A DNA stretch of 64,000 nucleotides from Phycisphaerales bacterium (GTDB taxonomy: Bacteria > Planctomycetota > Phycisphaerae > Phycisphaerales > UBA1924). Position numbers and translations under genes: made by a program. Every line of letters starts with the position of its first letter. Position 1 is the first letter of the stretch. Location: contig JADLBU010000002.1 in the NCBI GenBank assembly GCA_020847535.1, positions 1 through 64,000 of the forward strand, written 5' to 3'. The notes below the pieces were generated by a model that had not been told where the DNA came from, searched no databases, and saw only the letters and a list, made by a program, of their open reading frames with translations. This document shows, piece after piece, positions 43,366 through 52,058 of this stretch.

Positions 43366-43967
43366 GGCGATCTCCCTCCATCGCGCTCCTCGAACAGCAT
43401 CCGCACCCCATCCCGGTATCGCCGCACCGCGTGCAGCGACAGATGCAGCGTCTGCGCAGTCTCGCGCAGGGATCTCCCGTTGAGAACCACCTCCTCGGCG
43501 ACCTTGTTGGTCGCCCGGTTCCACGCCCTTCCCCGGGGGCCCGCGCTCCCGAGCTTCTGCGCCGATGCGACCCGACGGCGCTGCGCTCCCTCGATGAATC
43601 TGCCCACCACGAACATGAACTCCGGTGACAGCATCCGACGGACCAACCTCTGCACACGCCGCCGCAGCGTCCGCGGCTTGGTATTCAGCATGGGGGCAAG
43701 TTCCGCCACCGTCCGCTCATCCCGATACACCGCTTCCACCAGCATCCGATCCCCCGCCGGCAGCCACGGCGTCCGATCCAGGATGCGTTCGATCAGCTCC
43801 TTCCGCCTTCGCCGACGAAGATCCCCCGGGTCGGCGCGCTCCGGCTCGACGATGATCTCGATCGGGAGTTGCCGCGCCCGCACTCCCGCCATCGATGCCT
43901 CCGCCGATCCCTCATCAGCGCTGAATGGACCGTTGGAATGCGAACCCTCGGCGATCGGTGTGAACAT
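43362..43967 (-). CDS. Two-HTH DNA-binding protein (sigma-region-4-like)
   Basis: 201 residues. An Arg-rich helix (LRRRRRKELIERILDRTPWL) leads into a first helix-turn-helix of sigma-region-4 type (YRDERTVAELAPMLNTKPRT, then LRRRVQRLVRRML). After a basic linker (RGRAWNRATNK) a second HTH reads VVLNGRSLRETAQTLHLSLH, then AVRRYRDGVRML. The arrangement could be a DNA-recognition subunit of the terminase or a promoter-specific regulator. GAGGTG lies 6 bases before the ATG at 43967. First gene of the minus-strand operon; its stop overlaps the ABC gene start. Confidence 0.7.
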   Translation of the reverse strand: MFTPIAEGSHSNGPFSADEGSAEASMAGVRARQLPIEIIVEPERADPGDLRRRRRKELIERILDRTPWLPAGDRMLVEAVYRDERTVAELAPMLNTKPRTLRRRVQRLVRRMLSPEFMFVVGRFIEGAQRRRVASAQKLGSAGPRGRAWNRATNKVAEEVVLNGRSLRETAQTLHLSLHAVRRYRDGVRMLFEERDGGRSP

Positions 43968-44137
43968 GCAGCTCACCTCATGTCTCAGTTGTGTGTGAAC
44001 CGTCGTGTGTTTTGCACAGACTTGTGTTCACTGCCGAGTGAACACGCATCTACATTCACAACATCGGTGACATCCTGCAACGACTTTTGCATCCGAACGT
44101 TGGATTTGGCGTGCTATGTCCAACAATGTGCGCACAT
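43958..44137. promoter_or_regulatory. Divergent control region with repeated GTGTGAAC half-sites
   Basis: GTGTGAAC occurs at 43958-43965 (overlapping the HTH start) and 43993-44000. A perfect palindrome GTGTTCACT-GCCG-AGTGAACAC lies at 44024-44045, and the half-site TTCACA at 44055-44060. A second palindrome, ATGTGCGCACAT, lies at 44126-44137. All are in the 248 bp between the HTH gene and the repressor-like gene, as expected for an operator array of the XRE/S24 protein. Confidence 0.65.
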
Positions 44138-44215
44138 CTGGTGTACATGCGCTGTCGATGGCGATCGCCGCGGCACGCAAAGCCGTTGTGACCGGTGTGT
44201 GGGGAGGGGGATGGG

Positions 44216-45190
44216 ATGTCAGCACATGCGTCGAACGTCGCTCATCGCACCGGAGCCCAGGCCCCGGCCGGCAAGCGTGCTTCGGCCCCCGCACATCCGA
44301 TCTCGGTCAGCCACGCGATCCGCAGGCGCAGAGCCGAACTTGGCATGACCCTTGACCGCCTCTCCCGCGCTGTCGGTGTCGGGCGCGCCTACCTCTCCAT
44401 GATCGAAAATGGTCGCCGACACGTGCGAGCCGAGTCACTGCTCGAACGCATCGAACGCGCCCTCCTCCTCCCCCACGGCGCACTGCTCTGGGCCGTCCGA
44501 CTCGAGAAGACTCCCGATGAGGTTCGTCGCCGCCTCGCGCTCGCCGAGCACCGCTGCGCTGCCCAGCGTCAACTGGCCGCCGAACTTGCCACGTTCGCCG
44601 ATGACCTCCTCATCCCCGGCTCTGCCAGAACGCTCACCGAGTCCTGCCGCGCCCGACTCCGCACGCTCGCCGCCGAACTTCAGACCCCGGGCGCCTCGGC
44701 CTCATCCGCCCCCGCGAACGACTCCCTCGAGATCCCCATCCTCGAATCCATCGATGCACTCCAGCAGATGCTCGATCGGCCCGGCATCCCCCCGACCCCG
44801 CCGACCCCCACAACCCCCACAACCCCCACATTCGCCAAGGCAAGCCTCCATCTCCCCGGATGGTCCGACCCCGCGGGCTTTGCCCTCCGTATCGATGGCG
44901 ATGCCATGTTGCCCCAATACCGCGCTGGGGATCTGGTCATCTTCAGCCCCGCGAGCACACCTGCCGCCGGCCAGGATTGCATCGCCAAGATCCGCGCCAG
45001 GCGAGCCTGGATCTTCGGACGCATCTACATGGAGGCTGACGTCCAAGGAAACCCGATCGCCCGCATCCAGCCTCTCAACATCGCCCACGCCCCGAGGCTG
45101 ATCCCCGCACAGGATGTCCGAGCCGTCATCTCCGCGATCTATCACATCCGGGCCTGCTCCCGACCCCACGATCCCCCTTCGCTCGCCTAG
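44216..45190 (+). CDS. XRE-type HTH / S24-like repressor, catalytic Ser missing
   Basis: 324 residues. HTH of the XRE/Cro type at about 32-85 (AIRRRRAELGMTLDRLSRAV, GRAYLSMIENGRRHV). A long helical linker includes a TPPTPTTPTTPT stretch at about 196-207. A C-terminal S24/LexA-like domain reads ALRIDGDAMLPQYRAGDLVI and AGQDCIAKIRARRAWIFGRI. In LexA/CI proteins the nucleophile is the Ser of a GDSM-like motif; here it is Ala (GDAM), and the usual Lys is not evident, so RecA-induced self-cleavage is unlikely. Probably the regulator of the divergent module. The start is supported by GGAGGGG. Confidence 0.85.
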   Translation: MSAHASNVAHRTGAQAPAGKRASAPAHPISVSHAIRRRRAELGMTLDRLSRAVGVGRAYLSMIENGRRHVRAESLLERIERALLLPHGALLWAVRLEKTPDEVRRRLALAEHRCAAQRQLAAELATFADDLLIPGSARTLTESCRARLRTLAAELQTPGASASSAPANDSLEIPILESIDALQQMLDRPGIPPTPPTPTTPTTPTFAKASLHLPGWSDPAGFALRIDGDAMLPQYRAGDLVIFSPASTPAAGQDCIAKIRARRAWIFGRIYMEADVQGNPIARIQPLNIAHAPRLIPAQDVRAVISAIYHIRACSRPHDPPSLA

Positions 45191-45301
45191 CAAACCCCCC
45201 CGGCATCACGCATATCCCCTTGCATCCGCGGCTGCAATGTGTACAACTCTTCATCAGCCGGCTGCATGTAACTCCGGCGCTCGCAAGCCCTGGAGTTCCC
45301 A

Positions 45302-46756
45302 GTGCCCGCAATCCGACTATCGGACCTCCTTTGGAGAGCCATCGCCCTGTGCGCGTGCAGCGCCGGCTCCTGCATGGCCGAAGGTCAACCACCTCCTCTC
45401 TCTCACAAGCTTGCCGAGTTTGCCCAGCATCTCTATCACCCCATCGGGCCCAAGCGTCTCACCATCGTCGGGGATTCCATCAACGCGACGCAGAGCCCCA
45501 ACCGCATGATCGCCGGTTACCGGGATGCCTGGAACATCTCCTGGAACGGCTGGCTCGTACACGCCGACAGCGGCGCGGCCGACATCGGCTACATGAGCGC
45601 CGTCGGCGTCACGGAGACCGACTTCAGTGTGGTCTTCAACCCGGGCAACTCGCTCTACGGCGGCCAGATCCTCTTCAGCCCCGTCCGCACGCGCGAGACC
45701 GGCTACGCCAAGCCGCCCAAGCCCGCCCGCCACCTCGCCGACTGCATGATGCTCTCGACCCAGACCTCGCGATTCCCCGCCGGGGATTACTTCTCTTCCG
45801 GGCACGTCACCGCCCGGATGCTGATCTACCAGGACACCAACATGCTCCACACCTTCAACATCCACCCGATGCGCGAGAGCAGCTTCGTCGGGCCACCGGT
45901 CTACTACATGTCATGGGGGCCCATGAATCGCCTCGTCTGGCGCGATGTCGATCTCGGCGTCGGCGTCGGCTCCCCGCGCGTCCAGGTCTACACCACGCCC
46001 GCAGGCAAGGCCACATTCACCAACGCGATGGACTTCACCCACATGGCACTCTGCGGCGTTCTCTACCGCAACGATATTGCCAACGGCGTCCAGATGTCAT
46101 TCATCTCGATCGGCGGCTCCCGCACCGTCGACCACGCCTTGCAACTCAAGTACAGCGACAAGGCCCTGGGTGAGTTCTTCACCGCGACCGGCGCGCCCAC
46201 GCACCTGGTCCTCTGGCTCGGACAGAACCAGACTGCCGCAGAGGCCAACCAGATGCTCGCCGGCTCCTGCAGCATCTTCAAATCCAACCTCCGCGCCATC
46301 ATCGACCGCTACAACACCGTCATCCAGCAGTCGGGCGCACCCGCGCCGCGATGGCTCCTGGTCGCGCAGTACAAGACCGGCTACTCGCCCGCGATCCACC
46401 AGATGATCGCCCAGGCTCAATTCGAACTCTCCCTCGAGGATCCGCTCATCTCATTCCTCAACCTCTACACGCTCGCCGGCGCCGAGTCCTTCGATTCCGC
46501 CTCCTACACCACCGATGGCGTCCATCCCAACTACGCCGGCTCACTCTTCCTCGCAAGCGCGATGGATGACCAGATGCGCTCCATGGTCCGCTGCACCGCA
46601 GACCTCGATGCCAGCGGCTTCGTCGATCTCAACGACATGGCCCTCTTCACCAGTGCCTTCGAGGCCGGGGATCCGCTCGCCGACATCGATGCAAGCTCGT
46701 TCATCGACACCGACGACCTCGATGCCTTCCTGCTCGCCTTCGAGTCCGGCTGCTGA
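45302..46756 (+). CDS. SGNH/GDSL hydrolase with dockerin-like tail
   Basis: 484 residues, start GTG. Signal sequence (LLWRAIALCACSAGSCMA) then an SGNH hydrolase domain: RLTIVGDSINATQSPNRM (GDS, residues 57-59, nucleophile Ser), LVLWLGQNQTA (block III-like), and TTDGVHPNYAGSLFLASAM (DxxH, about 405-408). The domain between is longer than usual. The C-terminal 55 residues are a dockerin-like pair of Asp-rich loops (DLDASGFVDLNDMALFTSAF, DIDASSFIDTDDLDAFLLAF) ending in ESGC. Exported esterase, lipase or deacetylase acting on an unknown substrate. Confidence 0.83.
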   Translation: MPAIRLSDLLWRAIALCACSAGSCMAEGQPPPLSHKLAEFAQHLYHPIGPKRLTIVGDSINATQSPNRMIAGYRDAWNISWNGWLVHADSGAADIGYMSAVGVTETDFSVVFNPGNSLYGGQILFSPVRTRETGYAKPPKPARHLADCMMLSTQTSRFPAGDYFSSGHVTARMLIYQDTNMLHTFNIHPMRESSFVGPPVYYMSWGPMNRLVWRDVDLGVGVGSPRVQVYTTPAGKATFTNAMDFTHMALCGVLYRNDIANGVQMSFISIGGSRTVDHALQLKYSDKALGEFFTATGAPTHLVLWLGQNQTAAEANQMLAGSCSIFKSNLRAIIDRYNTVIQQSGAPAPRWLLVAQYKTGYSPAIHQMIAQAQFELSLEDPLISFLNLYTLAGAESFDSASYTTDGVHPNYAGSLFLASAMDDQMRSMVRCTADLDASGFVDLNDMALFTSAFEAGDPLADIDASSFIDTDDLDAFLLAFESGC

Positions 46757-46775
46757 CAACACTTCCGCAACCAGT

Positions 46776-47075
46776 GTGATCGAGCCCGACACCTCCATCC
46801 CCGCATCCGCCCGGCCCGCCACACGCCTGGCGATCAAGGTCGTCCCAGGCGCTGCCAGGGATGAGATCGCCGGACCCCTCGGGGATCGCCTCAAGCTTCG
46901 AATCTCAGCCCCGCCCCAGGATGGTCAGGCCAACCAGGCTGTCTGTCGCCTGCTCGCCGCCCATCTGGCGATCAAGCCCCGCCAGGTCGAGATCATCTCC
47001 GGCCACGCTCACCCGGAGAAGCTTGTCCGGATCACGGGCCTGACCCCCGAGCAGGTCCGGGCAGCCTTGACCTGA
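46776..47075 (+). CDS. DUF167 (YggU) protein
   Basis: 99 residues, start GTG. Matches the DUF167/YggU family: LAIKVVPGAARDEIAGPLGD, then LRISAPPQDGQANQAVCRLL, and a C-terminal VEIISGHAHPEKLVRITGLT. The family is a small alpha/beta protein of unknown role, with APPxDGxAN as the hallmark. It lies 19 bp after the SGNH gene. The first 17 residues are probably a disordered leader. Confidence 0.87.
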   Translation: MIEPDTSIPASARPATRLAIKVVPGAARDEIAGPLGDRLKLRISAPPQDGQANQAVCRLLAAHLAIKPRQVEIISGHAHPEKLVRITGLTPEQVRAALT

Positions 47076-47322
47076 CCCCTGGGCCAACCCCATGCTGAGA
47101 GCGCTTTCATTGGCCCGGCTCGTTAGGTCAAAATCCGGCCCGGCCCTCCCCGGATCCCCCTAACCCTCGCACCCTGCGCAGTTTGAAGCGCCTTTAGAAC
47201 CACGGATGCAACCGGGATCGCACGCGATCGCGTACCTGTCGATAGGTCTGCCCGGGGTTTGTACGCGCAGCGGATGTGGGTCTGAAGCGCCACCGGGGAC
47301 CATCAGCATCGGCGGTGGATGG

Positions 47323-49518
47323 ATGAGGACGCGTGGTTCGGTTCCAGGTTTGGTGTGCGCGCTGGCGGGACTCGCCGGCGCCCTGGCCCCCAGTGCGTGG
47401 GCGCGCCCGGTCGTGCGCGCCGCCGAGGGTGTCATCAACCTCAAGGCCGGGGATATCCACACCGCCAGGGAACGCTCCGCCCTCGATCTGGGTGTTCCCC
47501 TGCGCGCGGGCATCCGCCACATCCTCGTCCTCGATGGCCCCATCACCCAGGATCATCGCCAGGCGCTCGCCGCCACCGGTGCGGTGGTGGGGGAGTACCT
47601 CCCGACTCACGCCATTATCGCCGATCTCTCCGGAACCACCCGTCAGGCACTCCTCGGCCTGGGATTTGTCCGCTGGGTCGGTGAGTTCAAAGACCACTGG
47701 AAAATCCAGCGCGCCATCGGAACCAAGCCCTGGACCGACCCCGATCGCGAGGCGATGCGCGTCGATGGGATCGCCGCCCTCAACGCCGTCCTGTTCTCCA
47801 GCGCCGACATCAACGCCGCCGCCGATGCGCTTGCCGACATCCCAGGCGTCGTGATCACCAACAGCGAATCGTCGGGTGGTGATCGCGCGATCGGCCTGCT
47901 GGCGCCGATCGCCGCGATCCCCCGACTCGCCCAGATCCCCCAGATCGGCTGGATCGAGGAGAAGCCCGAGTTCGCCCCCCGCGCCTACGCCTCGCGATGG
48001 ATCGTCCAGCGCAACGTCCAGGACAAGTTCCCCCTCTACGACGCAGGCCTCAAGGGCAAGAACCAGATCATGGGCATCATCGACGGCTGGGTGACGCCCA
48101 ACCACTGCTCCTTCACCGATCCCAACGTCCCCATCACCCTGCCGGGCATCTATCCCGACCACCGCAAGATCTACGCCTACAACGCCGAGTTCGTCAACTA
48201 CAACCAGCACGGCACCCACATCGCCGGGATCGCCGTTGGAGATGCCGGCAACGACGGCGAGACCCGCGGCGTCGCCTACCTCGCCCGCATGGTCTTCAAC
48301 ACCTGGCCCGACGTCACGGAGGACAGCGTCTACGGCCGCTTCGCCCTGCACTACTCGCAGGGCGCGAACATTCACTCCAACAGCTGGGGAAGCATCAGCT
48401 CCAACGAGTACGACTTCGCCGCCCGCGCCATCGACAACCTCTCCTGGCTCTACCCCGACAACCTCATCCTGTTCGCCGTTTCCAACGGCAACTACATCCT
48501 CAACCCCGAGAACGCCAAGAACTGCCTGGCCGTCACCAGTTGCGGCGGCGCCGGCAAGCAGGACTCGATGTGCAACAACAACACCGACCCCGACGACATG
48601 CCCGGCATGGGGCCCACAACCGACGGCCGCCGCAAGCCCGAGATCGCTGGCCCCGGCTGCAACATCTGGTCCGCGACCGGCCAGAGCTGCTCGATCCGCG
48701 CCTTCGATGGCACCTCCACGGCCGCCCCCGCGGTCGGCGCCATCGGCGTCCTCATGCAGCAGTACTACACCGAGGGCTACTACCCGCGCGGCACGCCCGA
48801 CCCCGACTTTGCCTTCCAGCCCACTGGCGCCCTCATCAAGGCGGCGATCATCAACGCCGGCGTGGATCTCCCCAACCAGCCCGGCTACCCCAACGACCTC
48901 GAGGGCTGGGGCCGCCTTCAGGCCGACAACGTGCTCTATTTCCCGGGGGATTCGCGCCGAACCGTCCTGCGCGACTTCCGCTCCAGCGATACCTGGGCCC
49001 TCACCACCGGCAAGGCGTTCCGCCTCCCCCTCCGCATCGATAAGAGCAACGAACCGCTTCGAGTCACGATGGTCTTCCACGATGCCCCCGCCGCCCTCCA
49101 GGCATCCTTCGCGCCTATCAACGACCTGGACCTGATCGTCGAGTCACCCTCGGGCATCATCTACGCGGGCAACCTGTTCGAGGATGGCATCTCCAAGCCC
49201 GGCACGCTCCCCGATGCGATCAACAACGTCGAGCAGGTGCTCATCCCCGACCCCGAGCCCGGTGAGTGGTTCGTCCGCATCTACGCCCGAGAGGTCAACG
49301 TCGGTCCCAACCAGCCCTTCTCAGTGGTCGCCACCGGCGCGGTCGATGAAGCCTGCATCGCCGATTTCGAGGGCGGCGGCTACGTCGACACCGACGACTT
49401 CGACGCCTTCATGCGGGCCTTCGTCGACGGCGACATGACCGCCGATGTCGACAACAACGGCGTCGTCGATCTCGACGATGCCGATGCCTACATCCTCGCC
49501 TTCGAGAAGGGCTGCTGA
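47323..49518 (+). CDS. S8 subtilisin-like protease with dockerin-like tail
   Basis: 731 residues. Signal peptide (VCALAGLAGALAPSAWA), a long N-terminal region, then a subtilase catalytic domain. The triad is Asp254 (GIIDGW), His296 (HGTHIAG) and Ser465 (DGTSTAAP). Other motifs: HSNSWGSISSNEYDF near the oxyanion region and AVSNGN. A beta-sandwich P-like domain (LPLRIDKSNEPLRVTMVFHD) and an Asp-rich dockerin-like tail (DTDDFDAFMRAFVDGD, DLDDADAYILAF) ending in EKGC follow. Secreted peptidase, perhaps surface-bound through the tail. The start at 47323 is chosen since a signal peptide begins there. Confidence 0.93.
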   Translation: MRTRGSVPGLVCALAGLAGALAPSAWARPVVRAAEGVINLKAGDIHTARERSALDLGVPLRAGIRHILVLDGPITQDHRQALAATGAVVGEYLPTHAIIADLSGTTRQALLGLGFVRWVGEFKDHWKIQRAIGTKPWTDPDREAMRVDGIAALNAVLFSSADINAAADALADIPGVVITNSESSGGDRAIGLLAPIAAIPRLAQIPQIGWIEEKPEFAPRAYASRWIVQRNVQDKFPLYDAGLKGKNQIMGIIDGWVTPNHCSFTDPNVPITLPGIYPDHRKIYAYNAEFVNYNQHGTHIAGIAVGDAGNDGETRGVAYLARMVFNTWPDVTEDSVYGRFALHYSQGANIHSNSWGSISSNEYDFAARAIDNLSWLYPDNLILFAVSNGNYILNPENAKNCLAVTSCGGAGKQDSMCNNNTDPDDMPGMGPTTDGRRKPEIAGPGCNIWSATGQSCSIRAFDGTSTAAPAVGAIGVLMQQYYTEGYYPRGTPDPDFAFQPTGALIKAAIINAGVDLPNQPGYPNDLEGWGRLQADNVLYFPGDSRRTVLRDFRSSDTWALTTGKAFRLPLRIDKSNEPLRVTMVFHDAPAALQASFAPINDLDLIVESPSGIIYAGNLFEDGISKPGTLPDAINNVEQVLIPDPEPGEWFVRIYAREVNVGPNQPFSVVATGAVDEACIADFEGGGYVDTDDFDAFMRAFVDGDMTADVDNNGVVDLDDADAYILAFEKGC

Positions 49519-49575
49519 GCCCCTCAATTTCTCTTCTCCGCGCCTCTCCGAATTCCATGCTCCTGTACAACCAAT

Positions 49576-49603
49576 GAAAAACCGCCGCCCGAGGGGCGAC
49601 GGT
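49576..49603 (-). terminator. Terminator of the small membrane protein gene
   Basis: Stem ACCGTCGCCC / GGGCGGCGGT on the minus strand with one mismatch and loop CTC, followed by TTTTT on the minus strand. It lies 43 bp after the stop codon of the 49646-49894 gene. Confidence 0.75.
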
Positions 49604-49645
49604 CTGTTGAACTCTCACGTGCATCGGTTCGATCAGGCCCGGGCA

Positions 49646-49894
49646 TCAACCGCCTGCGGTCGTTACCTGGCCCGACTCCTCGAGTTGCTGCTGACGCTCC
49701 TTCTGACGCTGATACACCTCGTTCTGCTTGGGCTCGAGCGTGGGCGCTGCGGGCTTCGCCGTGGGTGCCACGATTTCCTTGACCGCTCCGCCCGAGAGGC
49801 TGTTCACGATCAGCAACCCACCCACCGCAAGCGCCACCGCCGCCAGCACGATCTTGATCTTCTTGTCCTTGTCCAAGGATGAGAATCCCGACAT
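49646..49894 (-). CDS. Small single-pass membrane protein
   Basis: 82 residues. A short charged N-terminus (SSLDKDKKIK) precedes one transmembrane helix (IVLAAVALAVGGLLIVNSL), followed by a Pro/Ala-rich and then Lys/Glu/Gln-rich tail (YQRQKERQQQLEES). No family recognised. It has its own terminator, and a possible ribosome site GGGAAGG lies upstream of the ATG. Likely an envelope-associated structural or assembly protein. Confidence 0.7.
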   Translation of the reverse strand: MSGFSSLDKDKKIKIVLAAVALAVGGLLIVNSLSGGAVKEIVAPTAKPAAPTLEPKQNEVYQRQKERQQQLEESGQVTTAGG

Positions 49895-50108
49895 GAGTCA
49901 CCTTCCCAAGTTTTGTCCGCATGGTCAGAGCGACCGCGGCCGTGGATGGAACCGGCGATCACGCGCCGGCGAGGCTTGCCCGGGAGCCAGAAAGCCCTGG
50001 GCATCAACAACTTGACATTATTCTAACCCTTCGGTGCCCGCGCCGCCAGCCCATCGCGGCACTGTTTCATCGCGTTTTCCAGGTCCGGAAAGCACCTCAC
50101 ACCCGCCG

Positions 50109-51464
50109 TCAACCCACATCCCGCTTCTGGAACAGGATGATCCCAAGGCACAAGAACACCACGATCTGGGCCAGTCCGTACATCCCCGCCAGGATCGCGT
50201 GCCCCACCGGGATCCCCTGATTCTGCGACACCGCATCGATCATCCAGAAGAGCTGCATGTTCGGCAGCATCGCCCAAGGCGCCAGCGCCCCCCACGAGAC
50301 CTCCGTCGGCCGGATGAACGCGTAGTCCCCCTCCGCCGGAGGACGGGCGATCGATCCGGCCCCGTTCCCCGCGACCTTGATCGTCAGGTTCCGTCCCTTG
50401 GACTCGGTCACCACCAGCGCAAAGGGCCGGCCCGCATCGAGGAACTCCCCGCCGTCGGCCGGATCCCCGGGGAACTTCTCGTGCCGCGCGACCCACATCG
50501 CCGAGCCGTTGGGGCTGGGGCCGAAGTAGAACGAGTCTCCCGGCTTCACCGGGTAGGTCGGATCCTGCTGGAGCTCGACGCGATAGCTGTCACCCGGACG
50601 CGAAAGCTCGTGCCGCACCGCATCCAGCGTCGTCGCCTGACGCACGATACCGAAGTACTCGTTGTGATAGACATGCTGCCCGATCAGGTGGTTGGTGAGC
50701 AGCGACAGCACGAACACCACCGCGCACACCGCGATCGTCGCCACCTGCTTCAGACGCGTCGAGGCTGCCGTCGCGATGCTCGTCAGCACCAGGATCGCCA
50801 TCATCAGGCACAGGCACGCGATCGTGATCTGAGGCTTGAAATCAACCCCTGGAGACTGCGGGCGCCACATCTTGCTCACGCACAGCGTGAGGAAATACCC
50901 GATCGATGTGAACGGCAACAGCAGCGAGACCGCCGTCTGCGGGAAGTTCCACCCGTAGAAGAAGTTCGTCCACGCCGCCAGCACCAGCGCCAGCAGCGTC
51001 GCGCTGAGCCCGAAGAAGAGCACCGGGCCGTCAAGCTCATCGGCCGCCGTGCTCATCACGCCGTGGCGGATCGCAAACAGCAGGTAGATCAGCATCGTCA
51101 CGCTCGCGACCATGATCGCCCCGGCGACCCCCAGGTACTTGCCGATCACCAGCAGCGGGCGATCCACCGGCTTGCTCACCACCGTCAGCACCGTCTTGTT
51201 CTCGATCTCGCGCGACAGCACGCTGGTCGCGATGAACGCCGCGAGCAGGGTTGCCGCGACAAACACGGTCGACATCCCGATGTCCAGCAGCAGCTTGTTG
51301 TCCCCGCTGACCTCCCCGCTCTCGGTGTACCCCATCGAGTACCCCGTGTTCCAGGTGTTGAACACCTGCAGCACCCCCGACAGCAGGATCAGCAGCAGGA
51401 AAATCGGCTGGCGGAGGCTCTCGACAAAGGCGTTGCGGGCGATGGGGAGGATCTGTTGAAGCAT
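50109..51464 (-). CDS. ABC-2-type transporter permease
   Basis: 451 residues. N-terminal permease half: ILPIARNAFVESLRQPIFLL, then several helices (STVFVAATLLAAFIATSVLS, VLSREIENKTVLTVVSKPVD, GAIMVASVTMLIYLLF, FFGLSATLLALVLAAW, LLLPFTSIGYFLTLC), with the ABC-2 pattern around LSREIENKTVLTVVSKPV. A soluble loop of about 120 residues with a beta-rich character follows, then a final helix. No ATPase is adjacent; the nearest is at 56789. Possibly an exporter. Its promoter region (51465-52058) is long. Confidence 0.85.
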   Translation of the reverse strand: MLQQILPIARNAFVESLRQPIFLLLILLSGVLQVFNTWNTGYSMGYTESGEVSGDNKLLLDIGMSTVFVAATLLAAFIATSVLSREIENKTVLTVVSKPVDRPLLVIGKYLGVAGAIMVASVTMLIYLLFAIRHGVMSTAADELDGPVLFFGLSATLLALVLAAWTNFFYGWNFPQTAVSLLLPFTSIGYFLTLCVSKMWRPQSPGVDFKPQITIACLCLMMAILVLTSIATAASTRLKQVATIAVCAVVFVLSLLTNHLIGQHVYHNEYFGIVRQATTLDAVRHELSRPGDSYRVELQQDPTYPVKPGDSFYFGPSPNGSAMWVARHEKFPGDPADGGEFLDAGRPFALVVTESKGRNLTIKVAGNGAGSIARPPAEGDYAFIRPTEVSWGALAPWAMLPNMQLFWMIDAVSQNQGIPVGHAILAGMYGLAQIVVFLCLGIILFQKRDVG

Positions 51465-52058
51465 GCGTTTCCCGAACGGGTCCCACGAACGGGCCCATGA
51501 AAAGGGCTAACAGTCTTTGCCACTCTACCGCCCCGGGCAAATGGAGCCGACCGCCTCCTCCGCCCCGTTCCCGACCTTGTGGAGGGGAGCGGGGGCGCAA
51601 AGGATGCCGGTACCCACCCCCCGCGGCACGAACCCGAGGAATTTCTTCGCCGCCCGCGAACCGAAGTTCGCGCCATCCGTAGGACGCCTGCCAGAACAGC
51701 ATGTCTCTCCGCGAAGCAAGGCGCCGGACCACCGGTGCCTTGCAACGTTGGTGCCCCGACCGACTATCAACCGGGGCATTCACACGTTCTGCCCCTCGGG
51801 CCTTTGGCCTCCGGGGGTGATCGCCTCGGGAGGAGAACAGAGTTCTGTGCCGAAGTGGCTCCCGGGTTCTCCGGTGGGTGGACAGGGCTCTGTTGAGGTG
51901 GCAGAATTGGGATCCCCGGCTGGGCGAACCGCCCGGCCCCGTCTTGGTCGGAGTCCGAAGGTCAGGGCAAGCGGTGGGGGGTGGCCTCGTTCGGGTGTTC
52001 GCGTTGGGTTTTGATTGGTCGATTCAGCGACCTGGAGCCGCGGCACGCGGATCAGCGG
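51465..52058. other. Long intergenic region, no gene recognised
   Basis: About 590 bp between divergent genes. Short frames exist but none shows a family or a convincing start. It contains one hairpin, TGCCCCG / CGGGGCA, at 51752-51778 (13-base loop). It could hold promoters and leader RNAs; I see no known RNA family. Confidence 0.5.

Noticed and set aside
40248..45190. An intact prophage
   Set aside because: No portal, capsid, protease, tail, lysis or integrase gene is visible and housekeeping-like genes flank both sides.
51465..52058. A protein-coding gene or known RNA gene
   Set aside because: Frames there show no family, no signal peptide and no supported start. No tmRNA, SRP or RNase P landmarks were found by eye.
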